Shown here one piece after another: positions 33,856 to 41,760 of a DNA stretch of 64,000 bases. A model generated the notes under the pieces. The model was not told where the DNA came from. It ran no database searches and worked only from the letters and a program-made list of their open reading frames with translations. The translations under genes and the position numbers were made by a program. Source of the stretch: DASXRU01 sp034665305 (GTDB lineage Bacteria > Acidobacteriota > Blastocatellia > Pyrinomonadales > Pyrinomonadaceae); the NCBI GenBank assembly GCA_034665305.1, contig JAXDFZ010000010.1, forward strand, positions 450,505 to 514,504, read 5' to 3'. Each line of letters opens with the position of its first letter. The first letter of the stretch is position 1.

Positions 33856-35175
33856 TTACACTTTGACATCGACCGTGGCGTCGGTCACCAAACCCAAACG
33901 TCGCGAGGCAACCGTGGCATGTAGATTCGCGATCCCTTCAAGCCGCACCGGACTGGCAACACGGAAAAAGTTAACGCCATCCAGCCAGTCATAACTCGCG
34001 CCATCTTCGCTGTGAACTGCTACCGAGATTGAGTAGAGATCAGTTCCCAACCAGCAGGCGAACGAAAAGTTCACTTCCAGAATCTCTCCGCCCGCGACCT
34101 GATCGAAGTTCAAACCCAGTTGCTCTGTGTTCACGCCGTATGCGTGTACGCCGTGGCGATCTCTGATTAGGAATCCGAATACGGGACGAACAAGGTCGCG
34201 GTGCATGCGGATGCGAACATTGATCGTGAGCGAGTCACCAGACTCGATCAGATCGGCCGTTTCGCCGGCGGCATTAAGAACCTCAGCACTCAAGATTACT
34301 GCACTGCCATCCCCATGCCGGTAGTTGTAGCGCAACGCGGGACTCGGCTGCGCCAGTACCGACAACTCCGCGGAGTCGGGCAAGGACCCATCCCCAAACC
34401 CAGTTTCTGAATTCACTGGCTGCCCGGCGTTGTAGGCCTCTTCGCGTTCCATGATTAAAGCCTGATAGCGATTTAGTACGTCAGCCGTCTTTCCCTCCGC
34501 CTCCATCCGTCCACCATTCAGGAGAATTACGCGCGAGCAAAGCGCACGTACTGCGGACGGATCGTGAGAGACAAAAAGGATCGTCGTGCCTTTCTCCTGC
34601 ATCTCCATAATCCGGCGCAGGCAACGATGCTGGAAAACCGCGTCGCCCACCGACAGCGCTTCGTCGATGATCAGTATCTCCGGTTCAGTCGCTACGGCCG
34701 TGGCAAAAGCCAGGCGCACGTACATGCCGCTCGAATACGTCTTTACGGGTTGATGAATGAAGGCGCCGATTTCGGCGAACCGCTCGATCTCCGGCAAGAG
34801 TTGTTCAGTCTGTTTATGCGACAGGCCCAGCAGCGCCGCATTCATGAAAACGTTTTCAATGCCGGTAAACTCCAAATTGAATCCGGCGCCGAGTTCCAGC
34901 AGCGCAGCCACGCGCCCGTCGTACCAGACGTTGCCATGCGTAGGCTCAAGCGTGCCGGTAATGATTTGCAGCAGGGTGGATTTGCCGCTGCCATTCGGGC
35001 CGACGATGCCGGTGGTGGTTCCGGCTTCTACTTCAAAACTGACGTCGCGCAACGCCCAGAAATCGTGATGCCATTTCCAACGGCCGCGGGTCAGCGATTC
35101 CTTCAGTCGATCACCGGGATTGTCATAGATCCGATATTGTTTGGAAACGCGCTCAACGCGGAGGACGACGGGCAT
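33856..35175 (-). CDS. ABC transporter ATP-binding protein for polysaccharide export, Wzt-like
   Basis: 439 residues from ATG 35175. An upstream TTG would add 12 residues. The ATPase has Walker A GPNGSGKST (59-67), signature YSSGM (147-151), Walker B ILIIDE (168-173) and VSHD. FWALRDVSFEVEAG and the YSSGM signature are typical of the Wzt/TagH class that exports O-antigen or teichoic acid. Residues ~250-439 form an added beta-sandwich (Wzt C-terminal type), which in O-antigen exporters binds the modified chain end. The permease partner (Wzm) is not adjacent and not seen in the window, so the gene is separated from its membrane subunit. Confidence 0.88.
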   Translation of the reverse strand: MPVVLRVERVSKQYRIYDNPGDRLKESLTRGRWKWHHDFWALRDVSFEVEAGTTTGIVGPNGSGKSTLLQIITGTLEPTHGNVWYDGRVAALLELGAGFNLEFTGIENVFMNAALLGLSHKQTEQLLPEIERFAEIGAFIHQPVKTYSSGMYVRLAFATAVATEPEILIIDEALSVGDAVFQHRCLRRIMEMQEKGTTILFVSHDPSAVRALCSRVILLNGGRMEAEGKTADVLNRYQALIMEREEAYNAGQPVNSETGFGDGSLPDSAELSVLAQPSPALRYNYRHGDGSAVILSAEVLNAAGETADLIESGDSLTINVRIRMHRDLVRPVFGFLIRDRHGVHAYGVNTEQLGLNFDQVAGGEILEVNFSFACWLGTDLYSISVAVHSEDGASYDWLDGVNFFRVASPVRLEGIANLHATVASRRLGLVTDATVDVKV

Positions 35176-35216
35176 GTGCTGGAGTCTAGGAATTCTGAGG
35201 CTGGTAGTCAAAGTCT

Positions 35217-35660
35217 ATGGAGTGCGCCGGCAGAGCGAAGCGGCGACGGCGCTTTGGATTTGATAGTGGCACAGACCTTAGTCTGTGAGGCGCGTTACCT
35301 AACAATCATCACAGACTGAAGTCTGTGCGACCAACAATATCCAAAGCGGTGTCGCGCTGCGCTTGCCCCCGCTCTTCAAGCCCGCGGAGCGGCCAGCAGC
35401 ATAAAGCCTGGGGTGAAGCGCAGCGAACCCCAGGAATAGACCGGTCAAAGTAATCCCAGAGCCCGCGAAGCGGGCGATGGTTGTAACCGAAGTGTTGCGA
35501 TCAACAACGACGCATATTATGGACGGACTGGCGGCCGCTTCGCGGGCTTCTTGTGAATTGTTCGGGGCTTGATCCTGGGGTTCGCTGCGCTTCACCCCAG
35601 GCTTTATGCTGCCGGCCGCTTCGCGGGCTTGAAGAGCGGGGGCAAGCCGCGCTTCCTGAC
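35217..35660. repeat. Two fused nested inverted-repeat elements (composite element, copy 3)
   Basis: Element one: outer arms 35217-35259 and 35339-35378 around the CAGACTGAAGTCTG core (35265-35331), as at 7785-7950. Element two: a 75-base inverted repeat with arms 35361-35435 and 35573-35647 differing at two positions (GCTTGCCCCCGCTCTTCAAG ... CGAACCCCAGGA). An inner CCCGCGAAGCGGGC (35462-35475) pairs with CCGCTTCGCGGGC (35535-35547). The right outer arm of element one runs into the left arm of element two, as if the second inserted into or replaced the end of the first. Together they fill most of the 606-base gap before the WD40-caspase gene. Confidence 0.75.
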
Positions 35661-35781
35661 TACAAGTATTCCTGGAGGCAGTCCGCCGCACGTTTAAGAT
35701 AACAAGGTTGCAAATAAGCAGTTTGCGTTGCGGCTGATTAAGCAGCAAACTATGAGCCCCCAGAAACCGAAGGAAATACAA

Positions 35782-38700
35782 ATGGGTTACTTGAAATTCT
35801 TATTTATTCGTTTCGCCTTCTGCACCATTTTCGCAATCGCGTCATGCATCATCGCCTCCGCACAAAACCCTTCCGCAACGCCGCCTCCAGATCAACGCGG
35901 CTTGGGTCTCGATACCTCTAACACTGCGACTAAATCGCAAACTGACCAAAAGGCGCGCGAGGCCAAGCCGGAATTGGTTTTGCAAACCGGTTACAGCAAT
36001 TTTTTCGGCGCGACCAGAATTGTTTTCAGTCCTGACGGCCGACTGCTCGCGACGGCTACGTTTCGCAGCAGCACTATTAAACTTTGGGAGACCGCGACTG
36101 GCCGCGAGCTGCGCAACCTCTCCGGCGGCCCACAGAGCGGGATGACGCTCGCGCCCTTTGTTGCCTTCAGCCGCGACAACAGATTTGTCGCCGGGGCATC
36201 TGGAGACAACTCCTTAAAAATCTGGGATGTGACTTCCGGCCGTGAAGTACAAACGCTCGCCGGACCGCAAGGCTCAATCACGTCTGCGCTCGGCGGCGTT
36301 AACTTCATCGCGTTCACCCCAGACGGGCGGCTGGTGACGATTAGCGATGCGATCAGAGTTTGGGACACTAACGCGGGGCGCGAGTTGCTAACGATACCGA
36401 TGGATCCGGCAAGTGGAATTGCCTTCATCGGCGGCGCCGCCGGCGCGGTGCTGAGTCCCGATGGCCGGCAACTGGGTTTGCTCACAACTGATGGTGCGAC
36501 ATCCGTCGCTAAGTTTGTTGAGCTCGCAACCGGCCGCGAATCGCGTTCGATAAAACTTTCGGGTCAGGACTTCGACAGCGCCGACCTGGCTTTTACTCCC
36601 AACGGTCGGTTACGTATTTGCGGCATCGTGGAAAAGCGCGTGCGGCTTTTGGAAATGTCGGTCAACGATGGCGCGAAGCCGGCGAGCAGTGAATTAGGAT
36701 TGGCCGCGACGATGTTCGCTCAGGTTTCTTTTAGCCATGATGGCCGCTTTCTGGCCCTCGCTGATGGCTATACGGTGCAGTTATGGGATGCGGCGACGGG
36801 TAATAAGCTTCCGGATTTGAAACTTCCGAATAGCGGTGTGTTCGCCAGTCAGGCAAGGGCCTTCGCCAGTTTCAGCGACGATGGGAAGCGAATCGCGACG
36901 GGCGGCTTTGATACGCCCACTATTCTTTGGGAAACAGAAACGGGTAAGCAGTTACTGGCGATGAACGGTCGCACTAATATGGCTTATGAGGTTGCGTTCA
37001 GCGCCGACGGCAACAGTCTTAGTTCCGGCGGACGCACGCGTTGGGATCTGCGCACCGGCCGGGGCTTGCGCGTCGCCGCCGCGCCTTCGGCCACGGTGTT
37101 TGGCGTGCCGAGTCCTGATGGCAAACTGCTGGCCTCGTTCCGCCCAACCAACAACGTACTGACCATTCTGGAAACACCTTCGGGAAAACAATTACGCACC
37201 CTGACGCCGGCGTCAGGCGGCGGCGTTGTCGAGCACGCCAGGTTCAGCGCGAACGGCGCACTGCTCGTCGTGAGCTATGGCGCTAGTCAGGAACAAATGA
37301 ACCGGCCGATGTCAGGCGCGCAGTCCGCAACCAACGAGAGTGTCGTGAAGATTTGGGACGTAGCCTCAGGCCGCGAGCTGCACACTTTGACACTGGGAAT
37401 TGCCGGTGCGCTCGAAGCCGGTTTCAGTGCGGACGGGCGCGTGTTGGCCACGCTCAGTTCCATGGGCCAGGTTTCGCTTTGGGACACAGCGTCGGGCAGC
37501 AGACTGCGCGACCTCACCACTTCACCGTTGGATAGCATCACTAAGATGGGCGGCGCGCCGAACATGCCGAACATGCCGAACATGGGGAGCAGAGGGAATA
37601 TCGCCGATTTGGCAAAGATGGGCGCAATGAAGCCGGGCGCGATGCCAAACATGGCTGACCTGACCTCAATGATCACGAACATGATGGGTGCGGCTTCTGC
37701 CGGCACGTTGGGCCGCACGGTTACTTCAATCGCTTTCAGTCCCGACGGCCGCACGCTCGCGATCGGTGGCGTTGAATCGAAATCGAATTTCGATGTGGCG
37801 ACGTTAGTGAGCGGAGGCGCGGCGAACAGGTCAAAAAAGAAGAAAGACGCAGTCCCCGATCCGCAGGATTTTATGAAGGATATGAAGGTCGAAGCGATCG
37901 GCCAGGTCGTGCTCTGGGACGTTGCCAGCGGCCGCGAGTTCGGAGCCTTGAAAGGTCACGGCAAGGGCGTGACGAAAGTGGCGTTCAGTCACGATGGTCG
38001 TTTACTTGCTTCCGGAAGTTCGGACAACACAATCAGAATCTGGGACGTTGCTACGCAGCGTGAGCTGCGTACCATGGCCGGTCAGTCCGCCAATATCGAG
38101 TCGCTCGACTTCAGCCCCGATGGAAAATTGCTCGCTTCGGCTGGTGACGATGGCAGCACTTTTCTGTGGGACACCACTAGCGGCGAACATCTGTTAACGC
38201 TAATTTCGCTCGACGATGGGGGCGAGTGGATGGTAGTGACGCCGCAAGGTCTGTTCGACGGGACACCGGTTTCGTGGAACCAGATTCTGTGGCGCTACAA
38301 CCAGGACACTTTCAATGTCGCGCCGATCGAATGGTTCTTTAACGAATTCTATTACCCGGGTTTGCTTGCCGACGTGATTGCCGGAAAGCGGCCGCGGGTC
38401 GCGCAGGACGTTTCGCGAAAAGACCGCCGCCAGCCGATCGTCAAACTGTCAGTCGCCGGCGAACCCTCGCCGAATGCCGTCACGGCGCGCACCGTCAAAG
38501 TCCGAATCGACGTCGCCGACGTACCAGCGGATAAAGAAAATCCGCAGGGAACCGGAGCGCGCGATCTCCGCTTGTTCCGCAATGGCTCGTTGGTGAAGGT
38601 CTGGCACGGCGATGTGTTGAAGGGCGCGCCGGCAGTCACTCTCGAAGAGGAAATTACGATCACGGCAGGACCAAATCGTTTGACGGCGTACGCTTTCAAT

Positions 38701-39687
38701 CGCGACAACGTGAAGAGCAAGGATGCGCCGTTATTGCTCAACGGGGCCGACACTCTGAAGCGCGGCGGGACCGCCTACATCATTGCGGTAGGCATCAACG
38801 AGTATTCAAACCCACAATACAACCTGAAGTATGCGGTCGCCGACGCCACGAGTTTTGGCGAAGAAGTAAGCGGCAGGCAGGCGCAATTGGGACGCTTCGA
38901 ACATATCGAAGTTGTGCCGCTGCTTAATGAAAACGCAACGAAGGCGAATGTCCTGGCAGCGCTCAAGCGATTGGCCGGGGCCAGCGAAGCGCCCAGTTTA
39001 AAAGCCAGTCCGATGGATCGGCTCAAACGTGCCGAACCCGAAGACACGGTCATCATTTATTTTGCGGGGCATGGAACGGCGCAGGCGCAACGCTTCTACC
39101 TGATTCCGCACGACCTGGGTTATGCGGGCGATCGCACGAAACTGACTGCGCACGGTCTGCAAACAATTCTCGCCAGCAGCATTTCGGATCTGGAACTGGA
39201 AGCGGCTGTCGAAGGCTTAGACGCCGGGCACCTATTGCTGATCATCGATGCTTGCAATTCCGGACAAGCGCTGGAGGCGGAAGAAAAACGGCGTGGGCCA
39301 ATGAATTCCAAAGGCTTGGCCCAACTTGCCTATGAGAAAGGCATGTACATCCTGACCGCGGCGCAGGGTTATCAAGCGGCGCTGGAAGTATCGCAGTTGG
39401 GCCATGGGCTATTGACGTACGCCCTTGTCGAAGAAGGTCTGAAGACTTCGATCGCCGACAGTGGGCCGGCGGATGGAGTGGTAAGTGTCAGAGAGTGGTT
39501 GGACTTTGCGACTGAGCGCGTTCCGCAAATGCAGGAAGAGAAGCTGAAAGCGACGCGCGGCGTGGGCCTGACTTTTACTGAAGGAGAGTCAACAATCGCC
39601 GACCCGCAGAAACGAAGTCTGCAACGCCCGCGCGCATTCTATCGCCGGGAGTTGGAAGCGAACCCGCTGGTGATCGCGAAGCCGTGA
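35782..39687 (+). CDS. Secreted WD40-repeat protein with C-terminal caspase-like (peptidase C14) domain
   Basis: 1301 residues from ATG 35782, supported by AAGGAA seven bases upstream and a signal peptide directly after it (cleavage near ASAQ). Earlier in-frame ATG/TTG codons add a hydrophilic leader. About 12 WD40 repeats (FSPDGRLLATA ... IKLWETATGREL pattern) span residues ~60-830. They are interrupted at ~590-640 by a Met/Asn/Pro/Gly-rich insert (APNMPNMPNMG type). A caspase fold follows at ~990-1260: AYIIAVGINEY, then FAGHG (catalytic His, ~1093) and LLIIDACNSG (catalytic Cys, ~1157). Both catalytic residues are present. Extracytoplasmic location is inferred from the signal. Caspase-like proteases with WD40 sensors are regulated proteolysis modules; the trigger is unknown. 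Confidence 0.88.
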   Translation: MGYLKFLFIRFAFCTIFAIASCIIASAQNPSATPPPDQRGLGLDTSNTATKSQTDQKAREAKPELVLQTGYSNFFGATRIVFSPDGRLLATATFRSSTIKLWETATGRELRNLSGGPQSGMTLAPFVAFSRDNRFVAGASGDNSLKIWDVTSGREVQTLAGPQGSITSALGGVNFIAFTPDGRLVTISDAIRVWDTNAGRELLTIPMDPASGIAFIGGAAGAVLSPDGRQLGLLTTDGATSVAKFVELATGRESRSIKLSGQDFDSADLAFTPNGRLRICGIVEKRVRLLEMSVNDGAKPASSELGLAATMFAQVSFSHDGRFLALADGYTVQLWDAATGNKLPDLKLPNSGVFASQARAFASFSDDGKRIATGGFDTPTILWETETGKQLLAMNGRTNMAYEVAFSADGNSLSSGGRTRWDLRTGRGLRVAAAPSATVFGVPSPDGKLLASFRPTNNVLTILETPSGKQLRTLTPASGGGVVEHARFSANGALLVVSYGASQEQMNRPMSGAQSATNESVVKIWDVASGRELHTLTLGIAGALEAGFSADGRVLATLSSMGQVSLWDTASGSRLRDLTTSPLDSITKMGGAPNMPNMPNMGSRGNIADLAKMGAMKPGAMPNMADLTSMITNMMGAASAGTLGRTVTSIAFSPDGRTLAIGGVESKSNFDVATLVSGGAANRSKKKKDAVPDPQDFMKDMKVEAIGQVVLWDVASGREFGALKGHGKGVTKVAFSHDGRLLASGSSDNTIRIWDVATQRELRTMAGQSANIESLDFSPDGKLLASAGDDGSTFLWDTTSGEHLLTLISLDDGGEWMVVTPQGLFDGTPVSWNQILWRYNQDTFNVAPIEWFFNEFYYPGLLADVIAGKRPRVAQDVSRKDRRQPIVKLSVAGEPSPNAVTARTVKVRIDVADVPADKENPQGTGARDLRLFRNGSLVKVWHGDVLKGAPAVTLEEEITITAGPNRLTAYAFNRDNVKSKDAPLLLNGADTLKRGGTAYIIAVGINEYSNPQYNLKYAVADATSFGEEVSGRQAQLGRFEHIEVVPLLNENATKANVLAALKRLAGASEAPSLKASPMDRLKRAEPEDTVIIYFAGHGTAQAQRFYLIPHDLGYAGDRTKLTAHGLQTILASSISDLELEAAVEGLDAGHLLLIIDACNSGQALEAEEKRRGPMNSKGLAQLAYEKGMYILTAAQGYQAALEVSQLGHGLLTYALVEEGLKTSIADSGPADGVVSVREWLDFATERVPQMQEEKLKATRGVGLTFTEGESTIADPQKRSLQRPRAFYRRELEANPLVIAKP

Positions 39688-39946
39688 GGGTTGCAACCCG
39701 GAGGGTTGCGAGAGAGTAGCCGGAGGTCGCAGCGCAGCGGAGACCTCCGGTGGATGTTAAGAAGTTGGCCGCACCCTGAAGGGGTGCCAGATTTGAATTA
39801 ACTGCGATCTAGTCTGATTCTCTTCCATCTTCAAAAAAAACTTGCACTCCTCCAGAGTGCTCAATCGCTTTCCACTCGCAACCGGTGGTCTGCGCGTGCG
39901 CTCCGACCACCGGCTACTCTCTGAGAGCCCTTCGGGCTCGATCGGG
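39688..39946. repeat. Nested palindromic repeat region
   Basis: GGTTGCAACCCGGAGGGTTGC, then AGAGAGTAGCCGGAGGTC ... GACCTCCGG on the left, GCACCCTGAAGGGGTGCC in the middle, GGTGGTC ... GACCACCGGCTACTCTCT on the right, and GAGCCCTTCGGGCTC closing. The same modules recur at 41520-41745. No gene is seen in this stretch. Confidence 0.65.
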
Positions 39947-40684
39947 CTAATCCACCCCGAAGCCAATATTCACCACGGCGGTAATATCTTTATCGATTGA
40001 AGTCGTGTCATTCATGCCACTGTCAGAGACTTCGTTGGAGTCAGCCGGAGTAATCTGCAGCACGCCCATCCTGGCGGTGCGCACACTACCGACACTGCTG
40101 CCGGTGCTTTGAGCTACCTGCTGTGCTCGTCGCAATGCGTCTTTCGCCGCCTCACCCAGCATCTCGATTTTCTCGGCTCCGAGTTTCGTGTAATAAAATT
40201 CGGGCGCCATTGATTCGATCAAAATGCCCTGGTTAATCAACTCGGTAGCTTGCCGGGCGATTTGCGCAATCTTGTCCACTTCATTGGAACGCACTTCCAG
40301 TTCCTGCCGCAGCGAGTAGCCGGTGATTTCGCCCGTGTCTTCACCATCGCTGTTTTTGCCATGCAAGGATTGGGAGGTGATTGACGAGATAGTGATCTGG
40401 TTGTCGGCTATTCCTTTGCTGATCAGATAAGCCTTCACGCGCGGCACGTTCTCGGAAAGTGAGCGATAGGCGTCGGCCAGAGTGCTCCCCTGATAAGACA
40501 CGGCGGATCGCCAGACAACCATGTCGGACTTAATACGCTTGCGCGCGGAGCCGGTGACGGTGATGGTCTGGTCGCCACGTTTACCTCTGACAAAACTGTA
40601 ACCTCCGATGATCGAGGCGACCACCAGCCCCAAAGCCAATACCGCTCCGGCGCCGAAATTTGAACCAAATCGTTCGTCACTCAT
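39947..40684 (-). CDS. SIMPL-domain (DUF541, YggE-like) protein, membrane-anchored
   Basis: 245 residues. A single hydrophobic segment (about 11-32) precedes ITVTGSARKRIKSDMVVWRSAVSYQG, the characteristic SIMPL opening. LISKGIADNQITISSI and GYSLRQELEVRS follow, and a later AAKDALRRAQQVAQSTG block completes the fold. Such proteins sit in the periplasm and form rings; in E. coli YggE lowers oxidative stress, but the biochemical role is uncertain. ATG 40684 has AAAGGA upstream. The last codons abut a palindromic repeat. Confidence 0.88.
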   Translation of the reverse strand: MSDERFGSNFGAGAVLALGLVVASIIGGYSFVRGKRGDQTITVTGSARKRIKSDMVVWRSAVSYQGSTLADAYRSLSENVPRVKAYLISKGIADNQITISSITSQSLHGKNSDGEDTGEITGYSLRQELEVRSNEVDKIAQIARQATELINQGILIESMAPEFYYTKLGAEKIEMLGEAAKDALRRAQQVAQSTGSSVGSVRTARMGVLQITPADSNEVSDSGMNDTTSIDKDITAVVNIGFGVD

Positions 40685-40781
40685 TTAGGGGTCCTTTTGC
40701 AAAGGGTCAGAAACTTAAGCCGCACAATACAACAGGAATGCCTGCAGTCAAAGTTTCGGGTCGGAGACGTCGCGACGCTTA

Positions 40782-40887
40782 AGCTCCGTAGGAGCCGGAT
40801 GTTGATAGCAACGGTGGAGTACCAAAGACTCGAGCCCCGTAGGAGCGAAATGTGGGCCAGTCGATAATATTTTGCTCTACGGAGCTT
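40782..40887. repeat. AGCTCCGTAGGAGC inverted repeat in a 338-base gene-free gap
   Basis: AGCTCCGTAGGAGC (40782-40795) pairs with GCTCTACGGAGCT (40874-40886), with a further CCCCGTAGGAGCG unit at 40835-40847 and a related CTCTACGGGACTGAG just downstream. Nothing else is recognisable between 40685 and 41022. Confidence 0.5.
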
Positions 40888-41022
40888 GCGGGATCATTTT
40901 GTTGGGCCCCTTTGTCTATAAACATCTCGTCTCTACGGGACTGAGAACGGTCTTCAGCAAGCAGTTGATTGCCACCTATAACAGCAACATACTAACGGAG
41001 CAGTACTAGAACCCCTGGCAAC

Positions 41023-41496
41023 TCACTTTGGGCGGCGCTTTTTGGGATAGATCGCTTTTACGGTCGAGATCACGCCGTCGGGTTTCGGCGGCGTGGGTCC
41101 GCCCAATTTGCGCGCGTCGGCTAAGGCAGCCTTTCGGGCGCGGCGAATGTAGGAGCGAAGCTCGGGGCGCTTGAGTTCCGCAGAGGTTTTGATCGTGACG
41201 TGACGTATGCGATTGCCCGCACCTTGCAGGATGCCTTTCGGGTCAGCCAGCGTCGCACCATCATTGAAACCGAGGTTAACGTGTTTCGCATAGACCGCGA
41301 CGTGAAAAATTCCACCCTGCAATCGATCACTCGTCCCATAACCAATCGCGACCGCACTGTACGCGTCGTAGATATTCTCGTAACAAGGTGCCATCTCCTG
41401 GAGCACCAGCGCGCGCAGCGCTAGCGCCAGATCCTGAATCTCGCGATCGTAGGGTTTTAGAAATTTGAGTAACGCTGGCGGTGGTGGATGAGTCAT
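41023..41496 (-). CDS. DUF1801-domain (YdhG-like) protein
   Basis: 157 residues. LRALVLQEMAPCYENIYDAYSAVAIGYG, then IFHVAVYAKHVNLGFNDGATLADPKGILQGAGNRIRHVTIKTSAELKRPELRSYIRRA follows the DUF1801/YdhG pattern: a small alpha/beta domain similar to the iron-chaperone-like fold. The C-terminus is basic (YPKKRRPK). No signal peptide, so cytoplasmic. ATG 41496 lacks a clear ribosome site. Function is unknown, and it appears monocistronic between two repeat clusters. Confidence 0.8.
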   Translation of the reverse strand: MTHPPPPALLKFLKPYDREIQDLALALRALVLQEMAPCYENIYDAYSAVAIGYGTSDRLQGGIFHVAVYAKHVNLGFNDGATLADPKGILQGAGNRIRHVTIKTSAELKRPELRSYIRRARKAALADARKLGGPTPPKPDGVISTVKAIYPKKRRPK

Positions 41497-41519
41497 TGCT
41501 CGACGATCTCGGTCGGCAG

Positions 41520-41745
41520 CCCGGAGCGGTGCAAGATAGTAGCAGGTGGTCGCAGACCACCGGAAAGCAATGCAAATTTATTATTCGCACCCTGGAAGGG
41601 TGCAACATGGTTTCGCTTCCGCTAACACCCAAACTGGCACCCCTTCAGGGTGCGATTTGGCCAACTGCTGCCGGAGGTCTGCGCTTCGCTTCGACCTCCG
41701 GCTACTCTCTCACAACCCTTCGGGTTGTAATGCCCAGGCACCGGG
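41520..41745. repeat. Nested palindromic repeat region, second copy of the 39688 type
   Basis: GGTGGTCGCAGACCACCGG, GCACCCTGGAAGGGTGC, GGCACCCCTTCAGGGTGCG, GGAGGTCTGCG ... GACCTCCGGCTACTCTCT and CAACCCTTCGGGTTG repeat the modules of 39688-39946. The cluster abuts the end of the large glucan synthase gene. Confidence 0.65.
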
Positions 41746-41760
41746 GTCGTCCACGAATCC

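Noticed and set aside
34564..35319. A 251-codon plus-strand open frame
   Set aside because: Antisense to the Wzt-like ATPase; runs into a dispersed repeat.
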